64,000 nucleotides of DNA. It comes from Azohydromonas caseinilytica (lineage in GTDB: Bacteria; Pseudomonadota; Gammaproteobacteria; Burkholderiales; Burkholderiaceae_C). Within the stretch, counting starts at the first letter, position 1. The number at the start of each line of letters is the position of its first letter. Position numbers and translations under genes: made by a program. The notes below the pieces were generated by a model. It was not told where the DNA came from. It ran no database searches and worked only from the letters and a program-made list of their open reading frames with translations. The stretch spans positions 62,001 to 126,000 of the forward strand of contig NZ_JABBFW010000014.1 of the NCBI RefSeq assembly GCF_012927045.1, read 5' to 3'. Shown in pieces: positions 15,505 through 23,501 of this stretch.

Positions 15505-15935
15505 TGGCCGCCACGAAGATTCAGGGAGCCGCGGCACTGGTGCTGTCTCTGGCGCTGGGCGGCTGCGCCTCCACCCCCAAGGGCGTGCCGCAGGGCAACT
15601 TCCTGCCGCAGTCCGTCGAGCAGCAGTGGCTGGCAGCCGACACGCTGCGTCAGCTCCAGGTCCTCTACCTCCCGGCCCGCACGCGGCTGGCGCTGGCGCA
15701 GCCCACTACCGATCCCTTCGGCGCGGCGCTGCTCAAGGGGCTGCGCACCAGCGGCTACGCGGTGCAGGAGGGCGCCAAGGCGGCGCAGGGCACCGATGGC
15801 GCGCTGCCGCTGCGCTACGTGGTCGACCAGCTCGGCGGCGGCCTCGTGCGCGTGATGGTGACCGTGGGCGGCACTTCGATCTCGCGCGCCTACGCCAACC
15901 AGGCTGCCGCCGGACCCTGGATGCGCAAGGAGTAG
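15504..15935 (+). CDS. trbH: TrbH, transfer lipoprotein
   Basis: 143 residues from the ATG at 15504 (a GTG lies one codon earlier). It has a lipoprotein signal with lipobox LGGC at about residue 22 (LVLSLALGGCASTPKG). It is the VirB7-like lipoprotein partner of TrbG in IncP systems. The start overlaps the trbG stop (TGATG). RP4 TrbH is about 160 residues. Position between trbG and trbI supports the name. Confidence 0.9.
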   Translation: MAATKIQGAAALVLSLALGGCASTPKGVPQGNFLPQSVEQQWLAADTLRQLQVLYLPARTRLALAQPTTDPFGAALLKGLRTSGYAVQEGAKAAQGTDGALPLRYVVDQLGGGLVRVMVTVGGTSISRAYANQAAAGPWMRKE

Positions 15936-15938
15936 GGC

Positions 15939-17384
15939 ATGGCCGACAAGGACCTCATGTCGCCCGATGCCACGCCTGGCAAAGCCAGCGTGCGCCGCGT
16001 CAACAACGTGCCGCTGTACCTGCTGGGCTCGGCCCTGCTCGGCTTCGTTGGGATCATCGGGACAGTCGCCTACCAGCGTGCTGACCAGCAGCAGCAGCGC
16101 GCCCAGGAGATGGAGCCCAACACCAAGCGCACCACGAGTGCGCTGGCCATGGCACGCACCATCGCGGGCGACTCCAACCGCTCGATTATCGAGGCGAGGG
16201 TAGACGCGCCCCCGCCCGCGGCGGCGCCCGCCTCGGCCGCCAGCGGCGTACCCGTGGCGCGCCCTTCCCCCGAGGACTTGGACCGGCCGCCCCTACCCCC
16301 GGGCAGTACCAGCACCGCCGCCGGCAACGGCGCGGGCCAGTACACCGGCGCGGGCACGGGCCAGCAGCAGCCCCCGGTCGATCAGCAGGCCCAGCAACTG
16401 GCGCAGATCAAGGCGCAGCAGTTCATGGAAGCCGTACGCGCCAACACCAACATGCCGCTGGCGATCAAGGGCCAGCAGCCGAGCACGGGCGCGGCAGCCG
16501 GCGCGGGCGGCGCACCGGGCTCGCGCGAGGAAATGCTCGCGCGCATGCGTCAGGCCGAACAGGCCGCTGCATCGGCCGGCGGTGAGAGCCAAGACCCCAT
16601 GACCGTCTATCGCGCGCGCGTGGCGGCCCTCCAAGGCGGTCCCGGGGCCGCTGGCGGCCTTGGCGATGCCCGGGCGGGCGCGGCCCAGCCGGTGCCGGCG
16701 CGCAACGGCATGGCGCAGTTCGACAACCGCCAGGGGGGCGACCGCTGGCGCCTGGATTCCCAGGTCGAAGTGGCCGACACACCGTACCTGCTGCGCGCCG
16801 GCAAGGCCAAGATCCCTGTGACGCTGCTGGAGGGCATCAACTCCGAACTGCCCGGCCAGATCACGGGCATCGTGACGCGCAACATCTTCGACACGGCCAC
16901 GGGAGATCACCTGCTGATTCCGCAGGGCACTACGGTGGTCGGGGCCTACAGCAGCGAGGTGGCCTACGGACAGGCACGGGTGCTGGTTGGGCTGCAGCGC
17001 CTCGTGTTCCCCGACGACAGCACCTTGGACATCGGCGGGATGCCTGCGGCCGATCCCGAGGGCTACGCGGGCCTGCACGACCGGGTGAACAACCACTACG
17101 TGCGCCTCTTCGCCTCGGCGTTCCTGCTGAGCGGCATCACCGCTGGCATCTCCATGAGCCAGCACACCACTCAATCCCCGAACGGCGTGCCGACCTTCAG
17201 TGGCGCGATGAGCGAAGCCGTGGGGCAGCAACTCGGCTTGGCCACCAGCCAGCTGCTCAGCAAGAACATGAACCTTTCTCCAACCCTGGAGATTCGCCCC
17301 GGGTTCCGCTTCGTCGTTGTCGTTGCCAAGGACCTGCGATTCCCCGGTCCCTACCAAGGCAAGCCCGCCAGGAGCATTCAATGA
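15939..17384 (+). CDS. trbI: TrbI, VirB10-like energy-sensing channel protein
   Basis: 481 residues. A short cytoplasmic N-terminus and one transmembrane helix (VPLYLLGSALLGFVGIIGTVAY, about residues 27-48) lead to a long Pro/Ala/Gln-rich periplasmic linker, residues 85-240. The conserved VirB10/TrbI beta-barrel domain begins at PYLLRAGKAKIPVTLLEGINSELPGQ (read in parts) and runs to PTLEIRPGFRFVVVVAKDLRFPGPY, including DHLLIPQGTTVVGAY. It spans both membranes and gates the channel. The stop overlaps the next start (ATGA). Confidence 0.95.
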   Translation: MADKDLMSPDATPGKASVRRVNNVPLYLLGSALLGFVGIIGTVAYQRADQQQQRAQEMEPNTKRTTSALAMARTIAGDSNRSIIEARVDAPPPAAAPASAASGVPVARPSPEDLDRPPLPPGSTSTAAGNGAGQYTGAGTGQQQPPVDQQAQQLAQIKAQQFMEAVRANTNMPLAIKGQQPSTGAAAGAGGAPGSREEMLARMRQAEQAAASAGGESQDPMTVYRARVAALQGGPGAAGGLGDARAGAAQPVPARNGMAQFDNRQGGDRWRLDSQVEVADTPYLLRAGKAKIPVTLLEGINSELPGQITGIVTRNIFDTATGDHLLIPQGTTVVGAYSSEVAYGQARVLVGLQRLVFPDDSTLDIGGMPAADPEGYAGLHDRVNNHYVRLFASAFLLSGITAGISMSQHTTQSPNGVPTFSGAMSEAVGQQLGLATSQLLSKNMNLSPTLEIRPGFRFVVVVAKDLRFPGPYQGKPARSIQ

Positions 17385-17749
17385 AAGCACGCCTTTTCCT
17401 TATCGTTGCCGCCGCACTCTTCGCAGCTTCCGCCGGCGCGCACGCATATGGCGTCAACACCGTGGACGATTACCCGGTCCCCAAGTACGCCCGGGAAATG
17501 GCCGCAGGGGCGCCCAGCGCGCCCCATGAGCTCACCGGCGCTGCCGCGGTCGATGCCTACAACCGCACGGTGGTTCTGTACGCCACGACGGTGCAGATGG
17601 CAATCGACGTCTACCGCATGTGCATGGAGCACCACCTCCTGCTGGCGCGCAGCGGGAAGCAATCCGACTTGCCCTGCACGGTCCCGAGCGTTCCCGTGTT
17701 GCCGCCGATGCAGTGGCGCGAGGGCAGCCCTGAGAGGAAAGCGAAATGA
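17381..17749 (+). CDS. Secreted protein of unknown function inside the trb operon
   Basis: 122 residues: a clear signal peptide (MKARLFLIVAAALFAASAGAHA, cleavage near residue 22), then an approximately 100-residue mature protein with two cysteines (MCMEHHLLLARS and SDLPCTVPSVPVLPPMQW). Its start overlaps the trbI stop and its stop overlaps the trbJ start (ATGA both times), so it is fully built into the operon. RP4 has no gene between trbI and trbJ. I do not recognise it. A periplasmic pilus or channel accessory protein is the likeliest role, by position only. Confidence 0.85.
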   Translation: MKARLFLIVAAALFAASAGAHAYGVNTVDDYPVPKYAREMAAGAPSAPHELTGAAAVDAYNRTVVLYATTVQMAIDVYRMCMEHHLLLARSGKQSDLPCTVPSVPVLPPMQWREGSPERKAK

Positions 17750-18501
17750 GCAAGCTCACCAGCATTGGCGCTGCGATGGCGCTGGCCTTTGCGACCGTCA
17801 TCCCCGCCCATGCTCAGGGCATCCCGGTTGGCGATGGGATAACCCAAATCCAGAGCACGATCAACGCGCAGGAGGGCATCAAGCAGACGATGAAGCAGGT
17901 CGAGGAATACCGGACCCAGCTTCAGCAGTACGCGCAGCAGCTCAAGGACGCTGCTGCGCCGGCCGCCTACATCTGGGACCAGGCCACGCGGGTCATGGAT
18001 CAGCTGCGCGGCGCTATCGACACCCTGGCCTTCTACAAGCGCCAGATGGGCGACATCAACTTCTACCTTCGGCAGTTCAACGATGTGCACGACTACAGGG
18101 ACTCGCCGTGCTTCAACGGCAACGGCTGCACGCAGGCACAGCGCGACCAGGAACACGAGCGCGAGGCTGCCCTCCTGGGCTCACAGAAGCGGGCGAACGA
18201 GGCGGCTATCCGCGCCGTGGATCAGCAGCAGGACGCCCTCGTGGCTGACGCCAAGCGCCTGGAGCAACTGCAGCGCAACGCGCAAAGCGCGCAAGGGCAG
18301 CGCGAAGCCATCGATGCAGCCACCCAGGTGGCCGCGCAGCAATCCCACCAGCTCCTGCAGATCCGCGGCATCTTGATCTCGCAGAACACGGCGCTCGTGA
18401 CGCGCCAGCAGGCGCTGACCGACCGGGAAGCGCGCGAGGCGGTGGCCGGCGCCGAGTTCCGGCGCGGGACCTTCACCCCAAGCCCGAAGAAGGAGTGGTG
18501 A
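17746..18501 (+). CDS. trbJ: TrbJ, VirB5-like minor pilus component
   Basis: 251 residues (RP4 TrbJ about 258). A signal peptide (SIGAAMALAFATVIPAHAQG) precedes a mainly helical, Gln-rich body (GIKQTMKQVEEYRTQLQQYAQQLKD, LRQFNDVHDYRD, QQDALVADAKRLEQLQRNAQSAQGQ, read in parts), the usual TrbJ/VirB5 look. The C-terminus EFRRGTFTPSPKKEW closely resembles that of the next protein, TrbK (FRSGTFSPSPPRHW), which is unusual. It probably caps the pilus tip. Confidence 0.92.
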   Translation: MSKLTSIGAAMALAFATVIPAHAQGIPVGDGITQIQSTINAQEGIKQTMKQVEEYRTQLQQYAQQLKDAAAPAAYIWDQATRVMDQLRGAIDTLAFYKRQMGDINFYLRQFNDVHDYRDSPCFNGNGCTQAQRDQEHEREAALLGSQKRANEAAIRAVDQQQDALVADAKRLEQLQRNAQSAQGQREAIDAATQVAAQQSHQLLQIRGILISQNTALVTRQQALTDREAREAVAGAEFRRGTFTPSPKKEW

Positions 18502-18731
18502 TGCCCATGCGCCGTCCTGCCCTGGCCCTGGCCATCGCGGCGGCGGCGTTCCTCGGAGCGTGCTCGCCGCGTACCGAGACGCCGCCGTCCGATGACGCGC
18601 TGCCCGAGGTGAACGAAGCCAACTGCCGCCCCGAGGCAATCAAGGCTTTGCCCAAGCGCATCCGTGAGGACTTCGCCTCCCGCTGCTTTCGCTCGGGCAC
18701 CTTCAGCCCCAGCCCTCCCCGCCACTGGTAA
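18501..18731 (+). CDS. trbK: TrbK, entry-exclusion lipoprotein
   Basis: 76 residues from the ATG at 18501, overlapping the trbJ stop by one base. It has a lipoprotein signal (ALALAIAAAAFLGACSP; lipobox LGAC) and a mature part VNEANCRPEAIKALPKRIREDFASRCFRSGTF. RP4 TrbK is a 69- to 75-residue lipoprotein that blocks entry of related plasmids, with a similar pattern of two cysteines and a PSPxxxW end. The location between trbJ and trbL fits exactly. Specificity of exclusion cannot be read from sequence. Confidence 0.88.
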   Translation: MPMRRPALALAIAAAAFLGACSPRTETPPSDDALPEVNEANCRPEAIKALPKRIREDFASRCFRSGTFSPSPPRHW

Positions 18732-18737
18732 GCCGCG

Positions 18738-20375
18738 ATGAAGTTGTCCATTTCCCACCGGCCCATTGCCTTCCTGGTGCTGGCGGCGCTGGCCCTCTAC
18801 GCGCTCGATGCGCACGCGGCCATTACCAGTGCCGGTGTGCTGGACAGGGTGCTGGGCCGCTTCCGTGATGCAGCGTCTGGATGGGCCGATGTTTTCATGA
18901 CGGCTGCAACCTGGCTGTTCTGGGCGCTGGCCGCGATCTCGCTGGCTTTCACCTTCGGCTTCATGTTGCTGCGCCGGGCCGACCTGAGCGAGTTTTTTAC
19001 CGAGTTGGTGCGCTTCATCATGACCACGGGTTTTTTCCTGTGGCTCATGGTCAACGCCACCGATTTCGTGCCACGGATCTTGAACGGGCTGCGCCAGCTT
19101 GCCGGTCAGGCTGGCAACCTTAGCAGCGGCGCACTGACGCCCTCGGGTGTGGTGGACATTGGTTTCGCCATCTTCTTCAAAATCTGTGCCGAGTCCTCGG
19201 GCTGGGCGCCGATTGACAGTCTTGTCGGCATGGCGGTGGGCATCGTCATCCTGGTGATGCTGGTCATGGTGGGCACAAACATCCTGCTCGTGCTGATCGG
19301 CAGTTGGATGCTGACCTACGGCGGTCTTATTTACCTGGGCTTCGGCGGCGGGCGGTGGACCTCCGACATGGCCATCGGCTACTACCGCACGGCACTCAAG
19401 GTCGGCATCGAGCTCATGACGATGGTTCTGCTGGTAGCTATCGGCAAAACCTTCTTGGATGACTACTACAGGGACCTGGGCGGCAGTACGCGCATCACGG
19501 ACCTGGCCGTGGTCCTGGTTGCATCACTGATCCTGCTGGTGCTGGTCAACAGGGTGCCGCCGCTTCTCTCCAGCGTGGCCTCTGGCGGCCCTGTCGGTGG
19601 CACGGGCCTGGGTGGTGTGGGGGCTGGCGCGTTGATGGGTGGCGCCGGCATGGGGTTGGCTGCAGCCGCTGCAGGCGCGTCTTTGATGGGCGCGGCGGCT
19701 GCGCATGCCATGGGCGGCTTTCAGGCGCTGCAGGCGGCCTTCCAGGCGACTGGCGGGGGTGCCGGTGCCGGTGCTGGCGGCGGAAGCACTGGCGCTGGCG
19801 GCGCTTCTGGTGCTTCCGGCAGCTCTGGCGGCGGTGGGATGCCTGGCCTCGGGTGGACCGGCGGCAGCGGCGGCGGCTCTGGCGGTGGCGGCAGCCCCAA
19901 CCCAAGCAACGGCGGCGGCAGCGGCAGCCCCTTTGCGAACGCAGCCGGCTTCGGTAGTGGATTTGGTGGCACGGGCGCGGCGGGCAAGTCCACCAGCGCC
20001 GGTGCTGGCGCCGGCGGCAGGCCCAGCTTCGGGCAGCGCATGGCCGCCGTGAGCGAGCAGCTCAAGCGCGGCGCGCAGAGCGTGGCGGCGGACCGGGCGC
20101 GTGAATCGGGTGCGTCCTTCGTTGAGCGCGTGGCTGAAACCCCGGGCGCCAAGGTCGCCCAGGCGATCCGCGCCGCTAACGGCCTGGGCACCAGCGCGGC
20201 CGATGACAGCTCGATCTTCGGTGCCGATTCCCTCTCCCCCGGCGCTGACGACAACGTGTTTGACCCCGAGGCTGAAGTCGCCGCCTTCACCGCCGGCGCG
20301 GAGCCGGCGCCGCCGGCCTGGCCGGCACAGGGCACCGTGGACGACGAAGGCATGTTCGATTCCCAAAAAGGGTGA
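18738..20375 (+). CDS. trbL: TrbL, VirB6-like polytopic channel protein
   Basis: 545 residues. A signal-like start (IAFLVLAALALYALDAHA) is followed by five or six transmembrane helices over residues 45-270 (ATWLFWALAAISLAFTFGFML, FIMTTGFFLWLMVNATD, VGIVILVMLVMVGTNILLVLIG and others). This is the TrbL/VirB6 signature. The C-terminal half is a low-complexity Gly/Ala/Ser tail (about 300-400), then a polar region with acidic stretches. The inner-membrane channel role is inferred from family. Confidence 0.95.
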   Translation: MKLSISHRPIAFLVLAALALYALDAHAAITSAGVLDRVLGRFRDAASGWADVFMTAATWLFWALAAISLAFTFGFMLLRRADLSEFFTELVRFIMTTGFFLWLMVNATDFVPRILNGLRQLAGQAGNLSSGALTPSGVVDIGFAIFFKICAESSGWAPIDSLVGMAVGIVILVMLVMVGTNILLVLIGSWMLTYGGLIYLGFGGGRWTSDMAIGYYRTALKVGIELMTMVLLVAIGKTFLDDYYRDLGGSTRITDLAVVLVASLILLVLVNRVPPLLSSVASGGPVGGTGLGGVGAGALMGGAGMGLAAAAAGASLMGAAAAHAMGGFQALQAAFQATGGGAGAGAGGGSTGAGGASGASGSSGGGGMPGLGWTGGSGGGSGGGGSPNPSNGGGSGSPFANAAGFGSGFGGTGAAGKSTSAGAGAGGRPSFGQRMAAVSEQLKRGAQSVAADRARESGASFVERVAETPGAKVAQAIRAANGLGTSAADDSSIFGADSLSPGADDNVFDPEAEVAAFTAGAEPAPPAWPAQGTVDDEGMFDSQKG

Positions 20376-20379
20376 CCCT

Positions 20380-20988
20380 GTGAAGCTGAATCTTGCTCTT
20401 GTCGCTGCGGTGGTGGCTTGCCTGATCCGTCCCGTGTTCGCTCAAGAGCCGGACGTGGGCCAGTTCCACTACCTGGAGGGTGACACGCGGCTGGCCTGCG
20501 AAGCCACGCTGTGCCTGTCTTCCAGCATCCGTCCCGGGCAATGCATGCCGTCGCTGCGGCGCTACTTCGACATCAGGCGCCGCACGTTGAGCAAGACGAT
20601 GAACGCCCGGCGTGACTTCCTCAGCTTGTGCCCGGTGTCCTCGCAGACGCCTCAGATGCAGTCGCTGATTTATGCGATTTCGCGCGGCGCGGGGTACTGC
20701 GATTTGCAGACCCTCAACGCCATGGGCTACGAGGTGGTCGATCCGTACACCGGCGTGGCGCGGATCGTCATCAGCAATCAGTTCCCGTGGCAGTGCAGCA
20801 TCTACTTCTTCAACGCCTACGACACATGGCAGCAGAGCGGCACGCTGCCCCGCTACGTGGGCGAGCCCGAGCGCGGAGGGTATTGGGTGGAGGCTGCGGA
20901 CTACGACCGCGCGCTGGCCGAGTACCAGGCCCGCATCGCTGCCGAGAATGCGGCCGGCGGTCGGGGCAGCGGCATGTGGTGGAACTGA
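20380..20988 (+). CDS. trbM: TrbM, periplasmic transfer protein
   Basis: 202 residues from a GTG at 20380, four bases after the trbL stop and preceded by AAGGG. It starts VKLNLALVAAVVACLIRPVFAQ, a signal peptide. RP4 TrbM is about 195 residues. The mature protein has several cysteines (DTRLACEATLCLSSS, RPGQCMP, LSLCPVSSQ, AGYCD, PWQCS), consistent with disulfides in the periplasm. Earlier in-frame sequence to 20101 overlaps trbL and is rejected. TrbM is accessory in IncP mating; its mechanism is unknown. Confidence 0.92.
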   Translation: MKLNLALVAAVVACLIRPVFAQEPDVGQFHYLEGDTRLACEATLCLSSSIRPGQCMPSLRRYFDIRRRTLSKTMNARRDFLSLCPVSSQTPQMQSLIYAISRGAGYCDLQTLNAMGYEVVDPYTGVARIVISNQFPWQCSIYFFNAYDTWQQSGTLPRYVGEPERGGYWVEAADYDRALAEYQARIAAENAAGGRGSGMWWN

Positions 20989-21443
20989 TGCTGCCCGCCG
21001 TCGCTGACCTCCCGCCGCAGTTCCAGAAGCGCGTGGCGTGCTCCATCGATGCGGCAGTGAAATACGAGATCCCGGCGAACCTCATGCTGGCCGTGGCCGA
21101 GCAGGAGGGCGGCAAGCCGGGCGAATGGGTGCGCCATCCCAACGGCGCGGTGGACGTGGGGCCAATGCAGTTCAGCACCGGCTACCTGCGCGACCTCGCT
21201 CGCTACGGCATCACGGCCCAGGACGTTGCCGCCCGGGGCTGCTACCCGTACCAGCTCGCAGCCTGGCGGTTGCGCATGCACATCAAGCTCGACCAGGGCG
21301 ACCTCTGGACGAAGGCGGCGAACTACCACTCGCGCACGCCGCAGTTCAACCGGGTATACCGGGCCGAGCTAATGCTCAAGGCCGTGAAGTGGGCCGATTG
21401 GCTGGAGCGGCATTTCACGACCATTCGGAGGCCGGCGCGCTGA
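20988..21443 (+). CDS. trbN: TrbN, lytic transglycosylase (VirB1-like)
   Basis: 151 residues from the ATG at 20988, overlapping the trbM stop (TGATG). It is an SLT-type muramidase fold: NLMLAVAEQEGGKPGEWVRHPNGAVDVGPMQ (read in parts) holds the catalytic Glu in AVAEQEGG and the GPMQ motif, with AANYHSRTPQFN near the end. It lacks a clear signal peptide; RP4 TrbN is longer (about 211). It locally opens peptidoglycan for channel assembly. It is the last gene of the trb operon. Confidence 0.92.
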   Translation: MLPAVADLPPQFQKRVACSIDAAVKYEIPANLMLAVAEQEGGKPGEWVRHPNGAVDVGPMQFSTGYLRDLARYGITAQDVAARGCYPYQLAAWRLRMHIKLDQGDLWTKAANYHSRTPQFNRVYRAELMLKAVKWADWLERHFTTIRRPAR

Positions 21444-21474
21444 GCCGGTTCCGTTTCCCAGGCATCGTGGCGCA

Positions 21475-21741
21475 TCAGCCTTTGGGCATGCCTGTGCGCC
21501 TTTGGTCGGAAGGCTGCAGCGGCGGAATCTCGCAGGGGACGTACACCAGGCCGCCTTTGCGACTCCGGTAGAACACACCGTCCGGAGTTTCGCGCATGTA
21601 GTCGTCGGCAAGACGCTGCATCAGATGGTGCATGGGAACGTAAGCCTCAAAACCCATGGGCTGCCCCGTGAGGGGATCGGTGGCCGAGTAACGTTCCTCA
21701 ATACACTCAGAACCAAACGTAGCTTTCACAGCACGCCTCAA
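21475..21741 (-). CDS. Hypothetical 88-residue protein after the trb operon
   Basis: Soluble 88-residue frame (MRRAVKATFGSECIEERYSATDPLTG to the end PSDQRRTGMPKG), convergent with trbN. The composition (mixed polar, LMQRLADDYMRE, GVFYRSRKGGLVYVPCE) looks like real protein rather than a shadow, and no better frame occurs on the other strand. I do not recognise it. The adjoining 21742-21948 holds no gene I can see and should contain the selU promoter. Confidence 0.45.
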   Translation of the reverse strand: MRRAVKATFGSECIEERYSATDPLTGQPMGFEAYVPMHHLMQRLADDYMRETPDGVFYRSRKGGLVYVPCEIPPLQPSDQRRTGMPKG

Positions 21742-21948
21742 CTACTGGCTTGCTCTGTTGCGCTCTCAACTCGACTTTGAGTTTTATTGGCGCATTTGCA
21801 GCAAGGGAAATCCCCTGTCTCGCAACCTTGACGCTTTCTAGCGACTGGGGCCGCAAGCCACCCTTGAGGCAAACTCTATGGCCGTTTTCCCCGATATCCG
21901 CCGATGAATTTCGGTCGAAATTCAGCGGATTTTCACAAATAGTAGCGT

Positions 21949-23034
21949 ATGCAAAACACTGAATCAGGTCCTATCGCTGATTCCCTGCCCAACCCCTTGC
22001 AGCTGGAAGTCGCAGACTGGAGCCAGTACGCGCTGGTGATCGACGCTCGCTCGCCTCGTGAGTACCAAGAGGACCATGTACCGGGGGCCGTCAACCTGCC
22101 AGTCGTGAATGACGAGGAATACGCAGAAGTCGGCACGCTGCACAAGACCGACACCCATGCGGCGTACCTGATCGGTGTCGAGTACTCACTGCGCAACATC
22201 GCCAACCACATCAAGCCGCTGATCGCCAAGTTCGACCGGCGTGACCGCATGCTGGTCTACTGTTTCCGGGGCGGAAAGCGCAGCAAGCTCTGGGCGGACA
22301 ACCTGCGGACCATCGGCTTCAACGTCGATGTGATCAAGGGTGGCTGGAAGAACTACCGGCGTTGGGTCCGCGAGAGCCTGGAGGTGCTGCCCCGGCACTT
22401 CGAGTACCGGGTGCTCAGCGGCAGCACCGGCTGTGGCAAGACGCGGCTGCTGCACGCGCTGGCTGCCGCTGGCCAACAGATCATCGACCTCGAGGAACTG
22501 GCGTCGCACCGCGGCTCGCTGCTTGGGAAACTGCCCGGCAGGTCCCAGCCGACGCAGAAGTGGTTCGACTCGCTGCTGCTGGAGTACATGCGCGGCCTCG
22601 ATCCGAATCGCCCGGTGTGGTTGGAAGCCGAGTCAAAGAAGATCGGCAACGTGCAACTGCCCGATGCGCTGTTCGAGGCCATGCACCAGACGGTTCCTAT
22701 CCACGTTACGGCGCCGATGGAGGAGCGCGTGCGGCTCTGGCGAGAGGATTACCCTCACTTGGCCAGTGATCCCGTCATGTTGGTGAATCTGCTGGAGCCC
22801 CTGAAGCCGCTGGTAGGTGGCGAAGAACTGAAACTCTGGCGCGAAATGGCCGACACCGGACGCGTGGACGAACTTTTCGCTCGTGTCATGACGCACCACT
22901 ACGACCTCTGCTACGAGCGGTCCACCAAGCGCAACTACAAGGCGTCTGACGAGTCGCCCCGGATTGAGCTCGATTCGTTGAGGCCTGAGCGACTGGCTGA
23001 AGTGGCGACCGAACTGGCCGAGAAATTTACTTGA
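21949..23034 (+). CDS. selU: tRNA 2-selenouridine synthase
   Basis: 361 residues, the normal size for SelU (MnmH). It replaces sulfur by selenium in 2-thiouridine at tRNA wobble position 34, by way of a geranylated intermediate. The N-terminal rhodanese domain has VIDARSPREYQEDHVPGAVN and the active loop YCFRGGKRS with the essential Cys. The C-terminal domain has a P-loop (LSGSTGCGKTRLLHAL) and WLEAESKKIGNVQLP. No selD gene is present, so selenophosphate must come from the host. It stands alone between trbN and a minus-strand gene, and is unusual cargo for a conjugative element. Confidence 0.95.
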   Translation: MQNTESGPIADSLPNPLQLEVADWSQYALVIDARSPREYQEDHVPGAVNLPVVNDEEYAEVGTLHKTDTHAAYLIGVEYSLRNIANHIKPLIAKFDRRDRMLVYCFRGGKRSKLWADNLRTIGFNVDVIKGGWKNYRRWVRESLEVLPRHFEYRVLSGSTGCGKTRLLHALAAAGQQIIDLEELASHRGSLLGKLPGRSQPTQKWFDSLLLEYMRGLDPNRPVWLEAESKKIGNVQLPDALFEAMHQTVPIHVTAPMEERVRLWREDYPHLASDPVMLVNLLEPLKPLVGGEELKLWREMADTGRVDELFARVMTHHYDLCYERSTKRNYKASDESPRIELDSLRPERLAEVATELAEKFT

Positions 23035-23069
23035 AGCTACTTGGGCGATTTGCGTGCTGCTCCAGATGA

Positions 23070-23429
23070 TCAAGAAACCTGATTACGAGTGCAGACCACA
23101 GCTGCATCTGGATAGATTTTGAAGACCAAGTCGCTGTCGATAAATTGCTGCTCCGTGAGGCCGCAATACACGTGGTCATAGAGCCACGCAGACCCAGCCA
23201 TCTGGATCATGGCCTTGTCGGCATCATCTTCCTTGCCTTCGACGCCGTAACTTTCCTTGAACATTTTTCCGAAGAACGGAAGGGCGCCCATTGTCCAGCG
23301 AGCGCCCTTTTCCCGCGCGAGTGCTTCTCTTGACCGTTGCACAAGAATCAGGTTTGTGGGATTTATCTCTGTGTGTGCCTGCGCGACCACCTCACCGGCT
23401 TCATCCATTATCTGGACCGTGATTAGCAT
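23070..23429 (-). CDS. Conserved-looking protein of unknown function
   Basis: 119 residues, MLITVQIMDEAGEVVAQAHTEINPTN to YPDAAVVCTRNQVS, soluble and acidic-basic mixed. A strong ribosome site (AGAGGTG) stands before the ATG at 23429, so it is probably a real gene. It converges with selU. No motif or family is recognised. It may belong with the AlkB-LuxR operon upstream (gap about 70 bases on the same strand). Confidence 0.6.
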   Translation of the reverse strand: MLITVQIMDEAGEVVAQAHTEINPTNLILVQRSREALAREKGARWTMGALPFFGKMFKESYGVEGKEDDADKAMIQMAGSAWLYDHVYCGLTEQQFIDSDLVFKIYPDAAVVCTRNQVS

Positions 23430-23501
23430 GAGGTCACCTCTGCTTCGGAGAGTTCCCTAAGGCCCAAAGGTTTAATAGTCCAGGCCACTATCAAAACCCC
23501 G

